This document shows positions 44,116 to 52,272 of a stretch of DNA of 64,000 bases, one piece after another. This DNA comes from Nocardia nova NBRC 15556 (GTDB taxonomy: Bacteria; Actinomycetota; Actinomycetes; Mycobacteriales; Mycobacteriaceae). How positions within the stretch are numbered: the first letter of the stretch is position 1; each line of letters begins with the position of its first letter. The position numbers were made by a program, and so were the translations under genes. The notes beneath the pieces are model-generated. The model worked only from the letters and a program-made list of their open reading frames with translations. It searched no databases and was not told the DNA's origin. Location: positions 62,001 through 126,000 of the forward strand of contig NZ_BDBN01000007.1 in assembly GCF_001613005.1 (NCBI RefSeq), written 5' to 3'.

Positions 44116-44745
44116 CTAGAAGCGGGTCCAGGCCGCGGAATCGACTGCGCGCACGATGTCGCCCAGATCGTCGAGGATCTGAGTCACCGTCGCGGGCGAA
44201 AGTTCGGCCTGATGACTTGGGAAGCGGGGGAACGCCGGGTCCGTGCCGTACTTCTCGCGCAGCTCTTTGGTCCGGAGCTCGCCGCGCTGGTGAGCCAGGA
44301 TATGCCGGAGCCTGCGTATTTCCTTCGTTCGCTCCGTCTCGATCGTGAGCCCGAACTCGGTCGCGAAATACTTGGTCATCGAATCCCAGAACGGCGACTT
44401 GCCGTCCTTCATCTTCCAATCGTGGCCCAGCTCGGACCCGACTTTCTCCAGGTAGACCTCGAAAGCTGTGACCGCGTCGCGCACGACCGCCGCTTCGAGC
44501 ATCCAGTGATAGTCGATGGGCTGAATCTTCACTTCGCGGTCGAAGATGTCGATAACTTCGTCGTACCCGTCGGGATCGCCCGGGCGCTCACCGATCTCCT
44601 TCCACAGCGCATCGAACCGCTCGTTCATCACCGTCGTAGTCAGCTCAAGAAAGACCCGCGAATCGTGGTCGATCGCCCGCCACTCGCCGAAGGCACGGGT
44701 GGTGTCCCACATCGACTTCTCGTTCCAAGGACTTCTCTTTGTCAC
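44116..44745 (-). CDS. HEPN-like protein, candidate ribonuclease
   Basis: A 209-residue helical protein. The segment EIRRLRHILAHQRGELRTKE contains Arg-x4-His (RHILAH), the RNase signature of HEPN domains, in a helix of the expected type. The N-terminal half is helical too (FLELTTTVMNERFDALWKEI). HEPN proteins commonly act as abortive-infection or toxin RNases. GTG 44745 is used; an ATG at 44712 is possible. It is the first gene of a minus-strand series running to the STAND NTPase. The assignment rests on the motif and context only. Confidence 0.5.
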   Translation of the reverse strand: MTKRSPWNEKSMWDTTRAFGEWRAIDHDSRVFLELTTTVMNERFDALWKEIGERPGDPDGYDEVIDIFDREVKIQPIDYHWMLEAAVVRDAVTAFEVYLEKVGSELGHDWKMKDGKSPFWDSMTKYFATEFGLTIETERTKEIRRLRHILAHQRGELRTKELREKYGTDPAFPRFPSHQAELSPATVTQILDDLGDIVRAVDSAAWTRF

Positions 44746-45062
44746 TGCCGAAGCGTAGGGCCCGTCAGCTTGCGGCGCGACCAGTTTTCGCTACCTCCGA
44801 ACGGCATTGAGGAGCGCCCCGCGGCGCGCCGTTCGCTGGTGTGCGTCCAAACCTGGGATCCCTGCGCTATGCCTCGCTCGCCCGGCTGCCCCTCCCGCAT
44901 GCCCGCTGCTCAGCGAGGACTTTCTGGTTCGCATTTATCCGCGCTGACTTGAGTCAGGACAAGTGAGCGCTCATGCCGCATATCGGTCGAACAGGGAGCG
45001 AGATCGACTGAACATCCTTTATCGGCTCCCGTGACGGTGCCGGACGGGCGATAAGAGGACTT

Positions 45063-45081
45063 GCCCGTGCACGGCACGGGC
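45063..45081. repeat. Perfect 8-bp hairpin
   Basis: GCCCGTGC-ACG-GCACGGGC. It has a three-base loop and no adjacent T-run. Confidence 0.5.
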
Positions 45082-45146
45082 TCGCGCGTCGGGCTGGGAC
45101 ACCATACCGCCCGCCGCGAAACCAAAACTGTCATCACATTATTCGG

Positions 45147-45196
45147 AGAGTCGCGGGGTGGGCGGCCCGATCCGGGGACGCCCGCCCCGCGACTCT
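45147..45196. repeat. Long 18-bp hairpin of unknown role
   Basis: AGAGTCGCGGGGTGGGCG (45147-45164) pairs with CGCCCGCCCCGCGACTCT (45179-45196) with one T-G wobble around a 14-nt loop. It is 50 bp from the DoxX terminator. No gene ends next to it on either strand, so it may be a recombination or structured-RNA element. Confidence 0.6.
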
Positions 45197-45247
45197 GATG
45201 CGACAGCCCGACCAACCCGAGCGGACCGTCCCCGTAACGCACAACGC

Positions 45248-45278
45248 GGCTACCGGCGGCTGGGTGCCGCCGGTAGCC
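45248..45278 (-). terminator. Terminator hairpin of the DoxX gene
   Basis: GGCTACCGGCGGC and GCCGCCGGTAGCC form a perfect 13-bp stem with a TGGGT loop, 16 bp after the DoxX stop on the minus strand. Confidence 0.75.
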
Positions 45279-45294
45279 GAGCGTTATGCGCGGG

Positions 45295-45726
45295 TCATCG
45301 CTTGATCAGCGCGCCCAAAGCGGTGATCGAGGCCCGGCGTTCGTAGGCGATCCAGGCGAAGATCGCGGTGAGCGCCAGTGGGAAGGGGGCCAATTCCGGG
45401 GTGTCGGCCAGGAAGGCGTTGAAGCCGGCGGCGAGGAAGGTGACGATCGCCAGGCCGATCGCGGCGGCCGCGGTCAGCCGGGGCACCATGAGTCCGATGC
45501 CGCCCGCGACCTCGGCGAGACCGATGAAGACCAGCAGCGCCAACGGGATCGAGAAGGCGGTGGCGTTGTTTTCCATCAGGGTCTGCGGGATGACGAGCTT
45601 CGGGCCGCCGGAGGCGATGATGAAGAACAGGCCGAGCACGATCTGCAGGGTCCACAGGACGCGGTTACGGATCTTGCCGGGGTGGACGGTGGTGGTGGTG
45701 GTCTGGGTGGCGGTGAGGGCGGTCAT
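45295..45726 (-). CDS. DoxX-family membrane protein
   Basis: A 143-residue protein with four membrane helices (LQIVLGLFFIIASG; FSIPLALLVFIGLAEVAGGI; AAAAIGLAIVTFLAAG; LALTAIFAWIAY) and the DoxX core GGPKL and EVAGGIGL. The DoxX family is linked to thiol and oxidative-stress responses in mycobacteria, but the role of this protein is not known. ATG 45726 has AGAAGGA upstream. It is a single-gene unit ending in a strong terminator. Confidence 0.88.
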   Translation of the reverse strand: MTALTATQTTTTTVHPGKIRNRVLWTLQIVLGLFFIIASGGPKLVIPQTLMENNATAFSIPLALLVFIGLAEVAGGIGLMVPRLTAAAAIGLAIVTFLAAGFNAFLADTPELAPFPLALTAIFAWIAYERRASITALGALIKR

Positions 45727-46107
45727 TTCTGTTCCTTCTGGGTCGGTCGCGCCGGGTTGGTGGCGCGTTCACCAGTACGGACGGGGGCGATCCGGAAAAC
45801 TCATCGCCACGGTGGAGAGAATCTTCACCCCGCCGTCGCGATCGGATGTGCGCTGCGTTTCCGGCCAGAGCCGCCCTCGGATCCAAACTGATCCCGATCA
45901 GGCCGCACGGAAATACCGCTTATCGGGCAGGTCCCGGCTTCAGCGCCTGGAGATCGTTGCTGTACTCAATCCTGCCCCATGACGTGCCTTTCACAGTGGG
46001 GTCCCCAGGACCGCGCGTCGGCCCGCGCGGCGGCCAAGCTCTCAGAATCCCTCAGTGCGAACGTATTCGGATTCCACCTGCATCCGGAAGTAAGCAACGG
46101 AAGCCGT
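45727..46107. other. Gene-free stretch
   Basis: 381 bases upstream of DoxX. It presumably contains the DoxX promoter. Nothing else is supported. Confidence 0.45.
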
Positions 46108-46314
46108 CTACAGATCATCGTCGTCCAACAGCAACAGGTAGGCCGCCTCGGAGTGCACGAGGCATTCGTCCGGGTGATGGAAGCGGTGGATATGCCGAAG
46201 CTCGCGGGCGCGCTCGACCGTCAACTCCATCAAGTGCACCTGGCACATGAACTCCGCCAGCCTTCCGTCGGCATGGACAAAGGTCCTGTAGCGCAGCGGT
46301 TCTGACATCGACAT
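46108..46314 (-). CDS. Small hypothetical protein
   Basis: A 68-residue protein of unknown function. It has RTFVHADGRLAEFMCQVHL, a histidine-rich segment RELRHIHRFHHPDECLV and an acidic C-terminus, LLLLDDDDL. The gene starts three bases after the stop of the neighbouring small gene, so the two form a transcription unit divergent from the Nudix gene. The His/Cys content could bind metal, but there is no recognised motif. Confidence 0.55.
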   Translation of the reverse strand: MSMSEPLRYRTFVHADGRLAEFMCQVHLMELTVERARELRHIHRFHHPDECLVHSEAAYLLLLDDDDL

Positions 46315-46317
46315 GGT

Positions 46318-46506
46318 TCAGTCCCACAATCGCGCGCACGGCAGTACCGGAAGGTCTGCGGTCACGTAGTCGTCGACTGTGACGACGACACCGGCGGATC
46401 CCTGAGCGAGGTTGCAGGCGACGCTCTGCGCCTGCTCCGCGGATGCCTGGTAATCCAGCGTCAACGCGCCGGATTCGATGCGAATATGCCGAATCCGCCG
46501 TCCCAT
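46318..46506 (-). CDS. Small hypothetical protein
   Basis: A 62-residue protein of unknown function ([20 protein letters not shown], then [20 protein letters not shown]). ATG 46506 has GGGAGG eight to ten bases upstream, which supports translation. It is the first gene of a two-gene unit with the 68-residue protein and is divergent from the Nudix gene, with a shared 204-bp promoter region. Confidence 0.55.
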   Translation of the reverse strand: MGRRIRHIRIESGALTLDYQASAEQAQSVACNLAQGSAGVVVTVDDYVTADLPVLPCARLWD

Positions 46507-46710
46507 CGTGCCTGCCTCCCTTGCGATTCGGGTGGTGTGAACCTGGCGAAAGCTTGAAATCGGCAATGGCCGACGACTATGCCGCGCCCGGCCGGGCGGC
46601 TATGCGTTCGGCGCATATTCCGTCGCCACCGCCCGCGTTAGGCTGCGTGCGCACAGCAGTCATTCCGCACGAAAAGCCCAGCTCAACGAGCATGAATAGG
46701 AAACCAATTC

Positions 46711-47178
46711 ATGACAGACGTAGTCGCCCGGGCCGCACACGGCTCAGGTTTCCATCGGCACAAGGTCACCGGGGACGTTCACCTGGTGCTGCGCCGCAAC
46801 AACGAAATCCTGTTCGGCCGGCGCACGAACACCGGCTTCGAGGACGGAGCCTGGCACCTGCCCTCCGGTCACCTCGAAGCAGACGAATCGGTGATCGAAG
46901 CGCTGATCCGTGAGGCACAGGAAGAAGTCGGGCTCACCGTCAAGGCCGAGGACGTCCATTTCGCCCACGTCATGCACAACTCCTCATCCGGTGGTCGAAT
47001 GGCGTTCTTCTTCTCGGTGCGGTCATGGGAGCGGCAGCCGGAGAACATGGAGCCAGATAAATGCGCTGAGCTGCAATGGTTCTCAGCAACCGAGCTACCC
47101 GAGTACATGATCGACTACTGCCGAGTGGCCATGGGCCACATCGCCAGCGGGCGTTCGTTCTCGACCTACGGTTGGTAG
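46711..47178 (+). CDS. Nudix hydrolase
   Basis: A 155-residue Nudix protein with a complete Nudix box, GHLEADESVIEALIREAQEE followed by VGL (near 53-75), for metal-dependent cleavage of a nucleoside diphosphate linked to another moiety. The substrate is not predictable from the box. The start of the PfkB-like gene follows two bases after its stop, so the two are co-translated. Confidence 0.88.
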   Translation: MTDVVARAAHGSGFHRHKVTGDVHLVLRRNNEILFGRRTNTGFEDGAWHLPSGHLEADESVIEALIREAQEEVGLTVKAEDVHFAHVMHNSSSGGRMAFFFSVRSWERQPENMEPDKCAELQWFSATELPEYMIDYCRVAMGHIASGRSFSTYGW

Positions 47179-47180
47179 CG

Positions 47181-48110
47181 GTGCGCAATCCGTCCGGCCC
47201 GGTTGTATGCGTGAGTTGTGTGGCGCTCACCGAACTGTGGACAGTGCCGCGGTTTCCGCGCGTCAACTACGGCACGGCTATCAGCAGCATCGAATGGTCC
47301 ATCGCAGCGGACGGACCGATGGTAGCGGCGGCGCTTGTCGGCATGGGAGCGCCAGTTCGCCTGCTTACCAACGATATCGGCGATGACGAGCACGGTCGCT
47401 TCGTGCGGCGGTGGCTGGCGGAGCGCGATATCAGGACCTTGACCGTGCGACCGGACGCAACGACGCCTCGGATCGTGGTGGCTGCCGATGACGCTCACAC
47501 GCGGACGTGGTTCGCGCATCTGCCCAACGTCGTATCCGGCCTCGAGCAGATCGACCTCACGCCGGTCACGGCGGCCTCGTTCCTGTACGTGGACAGCTAC
47601 GAAATAATCGAGGGTGCTGTCCTTCGCGCGATCCCCGCCGCTCGGAGAGCCGAACTCCCGATATTGCTGAACCTCGGTGGCTCACCGCTTGCCGAGCCCA
47701 CCGCCGCGGCCATTGCCGGCTATCCGCACCTCCTGGTGCAGACCAACGTCGACGACTCGGACCATCTCGAAGCCGTAGCCGTCGCGACGGCGTTACTCGA
47801 GAGAACCAGCGCGAAGTGGGCAGTCGTTACAGCCGGTGCGTTCGGTGCCGTCGCTGTCAGCCGATCGAAAGAACTTGCCGTGCCGTCGTTTCCGGTGAAC
47901 GTGCGGCATACACACTGCGCGGGGGCGGCCTTCTCAGCCGGGTTGCTCTACGGTCTACGAGAAAGGTGGTCGATGCTGCACAGCCTCAGACTGGGATGTG
48001 CCAGTGGGGCGCTGCGATGTGCACGACACCACAGCGCACCACTGCCGAGCCTCACGGAGTTGCTGGCGGTCATCGACCGAACCGAACCACCCGCATCGGA
48101 AGATTCCTAG
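47181..48110 (+). CDS. PfkB-family protein with altered active site (probable pseudo-kinase)
   Basis: A 309-residue ribokinase-fold protein (VRLLTNDIGDDEHGRFVRRW; LLNLGGSPLAEPT; KWAVVTAGAFGAVAV). The C-terminal PfkB signature, normally DTxGAGDAF, reads HTHCAGAAFSAGLLYGL, so the catalytic-base Asp is Ala and the leading Asp is His. Phosphotransfer by the standard mechanism should fail. It may bind a nucleoside or sugar as a regulator or use another chemistry. GTG 47181 lies two bases after the Nudix stop. Confidence 0.72.
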   Translation: MRNPSGPVVCVSCVALTELWTVPRFPRVNYGTAISSIEWSIAADGPMVAAALVGMGAPVRLLTNDIGDDEHGRFVRRWLAERDIRTLTVRPDATTPRIVVAADDAHTRTWFAHLPNVVSGLEQIDLTPVTAASFLYVDSYEIIEGAVLRAIPAARRAELPILLNLGGSPLAEPTAAAIAGYPHLLVQTNVDDSDHLEAVAVATALLERTSAKWAVVTAGAFGAVAVSRSKELAVPSFPVNVRHTHCAGAAFSAGLLYGLRERWSMLHSLRLGCASGALRCARHHSAPLPSLTELLAVIDRTEPPASEDS

Positions 48111-48168
48111 CCGCCGATGAAGCGGGCGGTCCTTGCTGCGGTCGCGGGGTGGCGGCATCTGCCCGCGA

Positions 48169-48813
48169 CTAGATCAGATTCCACTCTCTGAGCCATCCGC
48201 TCACCTCTGCGAACCGCGTTCGGCTCATCTGCTTCGCCTTGGCCTGTTCCTCGGGTTCGTCCTTGGCGCCGAACTGCCACCACGCTTGGTCGGTGTGCCG
48301 GTCCATGACCAGGAATTTGTCTTTTACCGCGGGCCCGCGCACCACCAAACTGACGGTGAACGGCTCAGCGAGCACCGCATGCACCATCGAGTGGTGCAGC
48401 GCGTAGCTGGTGCCTACCGGCTCCTCGCGGACGTGCAGCACCGGCAGCTTTCTCGGTTCCACCTGCTCGTCCAACTCGGCGTTGCCGAACAGATAGTGCC
48501 GGTAATGTCCGCGCAGGATCTTGCTGGCGTAGCTCCAGCGGTGGTTGTGCGGCCGGTCGAAATAGCCCGGCAGAAACACGTGCAGCCGCACCCGCACCCC
48601 GGGATCGTCGGCGCTGGCCAGCACGATTTTGTCCAGGATGTCGTAGTGCTCGCACAGCTGCATCAGCTCAGGCCGATTCGGCAGATCGAGCAGCCGGTCC
48701 CTCAGCAGGCTAGGCTGTCCCGCCAGCTCGTCCAGCGCGGCGCGGCATGCCCGCTCCACTTCGTCGATGTCGTTCCAGTCGATCCGGCACAGTTCTGCGA
48801 TCACGCGGTCCAT
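48169..48813 (-). CDS. Cupin-fold protein
   Basis: A 214-residue protein with a cupin-like core (VRLHVFLPGYFDRPHNHRWS, then KILRGHYRHYLFG and ALHHSMVHAV). The HNH-x3 and HH clusters could bind a metal, as in cysteine-dioxygenase-like cupins. ATG 48813 is five bases after the end of the radical SAM gene, so it is the last gene of a three-gene operon with the radical SAM enzyme and the NTPase. It may act on the product of that enzyme. Confidence 0.65.
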   Translation of the reverse strand: MDRVIAELCRIDWNDIDEVERACRAALDELAGQPSLLRDRLLDLPNRPELMQLCEHYDILDKIVLASADDPGVRVRLHVFLPGYFDRPHNHRWSYASKILRGHYRHYLFGNAELDEQVEPRKLPVLHVREEPVGTSYALHHSMVHAVLAEPFTVSLVVRGPAVKDKFLVMDRHTDQAWWQFGAKDEPEEQAKAKQMSRTRFAEVSGWLREWNLI

Positions 48814-48817
48814 CGGT

Positions 48818-49963
48818 CTACTCCTCGGGCTTGGCGCTGGATTTCCACAGTCGGCACACCGGCACGATGTCTTCGTAAGCCGCGCACGACGACTGGCCCA
48901 TAACCACCTTTTCCGCAGGACAGCCGCCCATACAGCCGCTGACTTTGCAGCCCTCACAGGAACTGTCGGCGAGCACGCCTGTGAACAGATCGAATTCGTT
49001 CGCCCCGGAATTGAGCTCGACTCGACCGTTCACCATTCGAGCGAAGTAGAGATCGGTGTCGAACAGGTACGAACAGACGTAGCACCGGCCGTCCGGAAAG
49101 ATCGAAATTCGATCCAACGTCCGACCGATGCAGCCCTGGTAGCCTTCGTCGGCGTACCGCTGCATCTGATCCCGTCGGGCATACGTCGGCTGGTACCAGA
49201 CGCGCGTGTTGTACTGCGGGGCAATCACATTGAGGCTGTCGCAGAAGTCCACCCATTCCGGTGGCAACATCGCTAGCTCCGGGTTGCCGTGCCCGGTGCC
49301 TATTGTGGAAAACACGTGGAACTTCACCAGGCTGACGCCCAGCACGTCAGCAATGTTCAACAGCTGCAAGACATCTCGCTCATTGGCTTTGTTGACGGTA
49401 CAGATGATCCGGGTGTCGAAGCTCCGCTCACACAGCTCCCGCGTGGTCTCCATCGCCTCATCGAAAGTGCCCTCGCCCCGCACCGCATCGTGGGTCTCCC
49501 GGCTGCCACCATCCAGGCTGACCTGCACATAAGCGAAGTCATTCGAAGTCAGCTGACGAAAGCGCCGAAGCGCCGGTTTCTGGGCGTTGGTCGTGGTGAT
49601 GACGTGCTCGTAGCCGAGTTGGCGGCTGAGCCGGATCACCTCGCAGTAATGCGGGTGCAGCGTCGGCTCTCCACCGAGAATGGTCAGTTTGCTCCCGCCG
49701 AGCCGGCGCCGTGTGGTGAGCGTGTCGACGATTCTGGGCAGCGGCATCTTCAGCGCCCGATCCAGCCGATCACCCATATAGCAGTGCTCGCAACGCAGCT
49801 GGCACGCCTCGGTGATGTAGAGGTAGACGTTCCGGAAACGTCCATAGGCCACCCGATCGATCTTCTGCGATTGGGGAACATGTCCGCCCCGCGGCATCCG
49901 GGCGTGGCCGTAACCGTCGAGGCTCGTCCGCCGTGACGGCATGGGCAGATCTGTGCTTGTCAT
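48818..49963 (-). CDS. Radical SAM enzyme with SPASM domain
   Basis: A 381-residue radical SAM protein. The cluster motif is CQLRCEHC (Cx3Cx2C) with GGEPTLHP as the SAM-binding segment. The C-terminal SPASM region has cysteines in GCIGRTLDRISIFPDGRCYV and CEGCKVSGCMGGC for auxiliary clusters. SPASM enzymes modify peptides, proteins or small molecules. ATG 49963 overlaps the stop of the zinc-binding NTPase gene (ATGA). No classical precursor peptide is adjacent, although two small proteins are encoded at 46108-46506. Confidence 0.87.
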   Translation of the reverse strand: MTSTDLPMPSRRTSLDGYGHARMPRGGHVPQSQKIDRVAYGRFRNVYLYITEACQLRCEHCYMGDRLDRALKMPLPRIVDTLTTRRRLGGSKLTILGGEPTLHPHYCEVIRLSRQLGYEHVITTTNAQKPALRRFRQLTSNDFAYVQVSLDGGSRETHDAVRGEGTFDEAMETTRELCERSFDTRIICTVNKANERDVLQLLNIADVLGVSLVKFHVFSTIGTGHGNPELAMLPPEWVDFCDSLNVIAPQYNTRVWYQPTYARRDQMQRYADEGYQGCIGRTLDRISIFPDGRCYVCSYLFDTDLYFARMVNGRVELNSGANEFDLFTGVLADSSCEGCKVSGCMGGCPAEKVVMGQSSCAAYEDIVPVCRLWKSSAKPEE

Positions 49964-50643
49964 GACACTCGGCTCCGTGAAATAAGCAGGGGAGCAATCA
50001 GATCGGCTGCCCCATGGATGGTGTTCGTTGTCTCGCACTCGGTGACAGCGATGCCCGAGGCCGTAAAGCCGACGCGGATGCCCTCAACTGCCTGCTGGTA
50101 GCGCTTCAGGCGCGATCTGAAAAGCCCCGGCGAGTCGCCCCTCCGCGGATGAAGGAGACCCCCACAGCGGCCGCACCGCCAGGGGTCTTCGCCACTGGGG
50201 ACTGCGGGTAATCGCGGATCGTGGATCGGATCGCGCTCACACCGGTGACACACCTTCCGGCTACGCGCCCGCTGCCGAAGGGTCCGAACATCTGCCAGCA
50301 CCTCGATCGGCTCGATATGCGGAGGCGGTTCCAACATCCACAGCGTGGCCAGCAATTGCCGCACCTGAGTGCCGGAGCCGGGGAAGTTGTCCAGCAACAC
50401 CGTGTGAACATCCGGATCCGCATCCACCGCAGCGAAATAATCATCGAGTGCCTCCGCCACCGTAGCCCCATCGATCCAACCGAGACGCCGACTATCCGAC
50501 GCGGTGGCGGCCAGCACCTGCTGTGGCACGTGTTCTCGAAGGCGAAATACTCGGCGTCCGGGCGATCGTCCCAGCTGTAATGTCAGCGTGGTTTTACCCG
50601 CGGCCGGTGGGCCGAAGAGCGGAACTACCAGGGATAACGTCAC
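49960..50643 (-). CDS. Adenylate-kinase-like NTPase with zinc ribbon
   Basis: A 227-residue P-loop protein. Walker A is FGPPAAGKTTLTLQL at the N-terminus. A lid-like insert carries two CxxC pairs (CHRCERDP and CGRCGGLLH), as in zinc-containing adenylate kinases. VLLDNFPGSGTQ resembles the NMP-binding DGFPR segment of such kinases. It may phosphorylate a nucleotide-like compound. GTG 50643 is supported by GGAGAGGGG. First gene of the operon with the radical SAM and cupin genes. Confidence 0.72.
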   Translation of the reverse strand: MTLSLVVPLFGPPAAGKTTLTLQLGRSPGRRVFRLREHVPQQVLAATASDSRRLGWIDGATVAEALDDYFAAVDADPDVHTVLLDNFPGSGTQVRQLLATLWMLEPPPHIEPIEVLADVRTLRQRARSRKVCHRCERDPIHDPRLPAVPSGEDPWRCGRCGGLLHPRRGDSPGLFRSRLKRYQQAVEGIRVGFTASGIAVTECETTNTIHGAADLIAPLLISRSRVS

Positions 50644-50832
50644 GCCAACCCCTCTCCTGGCGGCCAGTTTCAAAGACGACTCAAGAGTTGGCTGCGCCGC
50701 ACGAGATGACCACACCACTGGGGTATACGCGGTATGCGCCGAACGTATGGCGGGTAGGTGTTGGCCCTGTTACAGTCGCGCGACCAGGGCAAACGGGTGG
50801 GGTCACGGCACCCAGAACAATCCGGAGTAGCC

Positions 50833-52272
50833 ATGAATCGGGGATCTGACCAACGGCGCTACTGCGCTCGTTGCGGCGGCAGGCTCAACAGCTACAACGC
50901 GCAGATGCTCTGTGGCGCTTGCGAACTCGTTGCCCGCGACGAGCTACACCGGCCACCTGCCGTGCCACCCGGGTTTTGGCAGACCGATCAGATGCGCGAT
51001 GCACTGAGCACCTGGCACATGGGCCGAGTGATCTTTGCCTACAGGACTCATCCGTACCACGGTCGGCAATTGCCGCAGGAATTGGTCGCCGGATGGCTCG
51101 GACTCACACAGGCCCAGCTCAGCCGGATCGAAAAGGGCGACGCACCGGAACAGCTTTCCAAATTGATCCGCTGGTCGCAGTGCCTCGGTATACCGAGCGA
51201 GCTCCTGTGGTTCAAGGTGCCGCAGATCGACGATATCGATGCCAGCGATGCATCCGAAACATACACTGCTGCAAGCCATGACACTGTCGACCTGGCTCGA
51301 TGGCTGGCGTCGAATGGTGCGAGTGCTCCTCCTTCGAAGCATGCCGACGAACTCGAGCGCGTCGGCCGAGCTCTCGAAGACGCACGCCGCTACTTCGACG
51401 GGACCATCGTCGACTTCTTTCGTGCCCAACTCGAGCGCTGCAAGCGTGACGACGGCGCTCTCGGGCCGGCAGCCGCCCTGCCGCTGGTGCTCGGTGTGAT
51501 CGGCGCCATCCAGCGGCACGGTAAAGACGTTCCCTCGGACATTCGCCGACGACTCCTCGCGGTTGGCGCTGACGGAGCCGAATTCGCCGGCTGGCTGTAC
51601 CGCGACCTCCACGACCCGTTGACCGCGCAGCTACTGTACGACCGCGCGATGGAGTGGGCGCAGGCCGCGGGCAGCTTGCCCATGCAGGGCTACATATTGC
51701 TCAAGAAATCCCAGATGGCGTATGAAACCCGCGACACTGCAACGCTTCTGACGCTGGCCCAAGCGGCAAAAGAAGGCCCATGGCAGCTGCCGGCATACGT
51801 CCAGGCAGAAGTAGTGCAGCAAGAGGCCCTGGGGTTGGCAATGACCGGCGAGCCAGCGAGAGTCGTGCAAATCAACCTCGGCCGAGCCCAGGAACTGCTG
51901 AGCGGTGCAGGTGATCGGCGAGACCACGAACTCGTGAGTTACTTCAGCCAGGACACACTGCTCCTACGCTCGGCTTGCTGCTACACCGAAGCCGGCAAAC
52001 CGCAGACTGCGAGCCAACTCTTCGGCCAGGTGCTTTTGAATAGCTCCCTTTCCCGGCGCGATGTCGGCTTCTTCGGCGCTCGCCGAGCCAAGGCTCTGGC
52101 GCTCTCCGGCGAGCCCGACGAAGCCGCGACAGTGGCCGCGCAATCGGTTGCTGTGGCACGCGAAACGCACTCGGAGCGAACAATGAATGTCATCGTCGAT
52201 GTCGTACGCACGCTCGACCCGTGGAGACACCGCCCCCAGGTTCGACAACTTCGCGAACTGTTACTGCCGTGA
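50833..52272 (+). CDS. Zinc-ribbon XRE regulator with TPR-like C-terminus
   Basis: A 479-residue regulator. An N-terminal zinc ribbon (CARCGGRLNSYNAQMLCGAC) precedes an XRE helix-turn-helix (LVAGWLGLTQAQLSRIEKGD). The remaining 330 residues are helical and TPR-like (LLYDRAMEWAQAAGSLPMQG; TQVLLNSSLSRRD-type pairs). ATG 50833 has GGAG five bases upstream. It is divergent from the NTPase-radical SAM-cupin operon, the usual placing of a pathway regulator, and may sense a peptide or nucleotide signal. Confidence 0.82.
   Translation: MNRGSDQRRYCARCGGRLNSYNAQMLCGACELVARDELHRPPAVPPGFWQTDQMRDALSTWHMGRVIFAYRTHPYHGRQLPQELVAGWLGLTQAQLSRIEKGDAPEQLSKLIRWSQCLGIPSELLWFKVPQIDDIDASDASETYTAASHDTVDLARWLASNGASAPPSKHADELERVGRALEDARRYFDGTIVDFFRAQLERCKRDDGALGPAAALPLVLGVIGAIQRHGKDVPSDIRRRLLAVGADGAEFAGWLYRDLHDPLTAQLLYDRAMEWAQAAGSLPMQGYILLKKSQMAYETRDTATLLTLAQAAKEGPWQLPAYVQAEVVQQEALGLAMTGEPARVVQINLGRAQELLSGAGDRRDHELVSYFSQDTLLLRSACCYTEAGKPQTASQLFGQVLLNSSLSRRDVGFFGARRAKALALSGEPDEAATVAAQSVAVARETHSERTMNVIVDVVRTLDPWRHRPQVRQLRELLLP

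Larger units (their letters stand above)
44746..45294. other. Hairpin-rich gene-free stretch
   Basis: 549 bases without a supported gene. It contains CTGACT-TG-AGTCAG (44944-44957), an 8-bp hairpin (45063-45081), an 18-bp hairpin (45147-45196) and the DoxX terminator (45248-45278). The second and third have no gene directly upstream to terminate. Confidence 0.5.

Noticed and set aside
48818..49963. Viperin-like antiviral radical SAM enzyme
   Set aside because: The neighbourhood (nucleotide-kinase-like NTPase, Nudix) is suggestive, but the C-terminal SPASM cysteine clusters are not a viperin feature.
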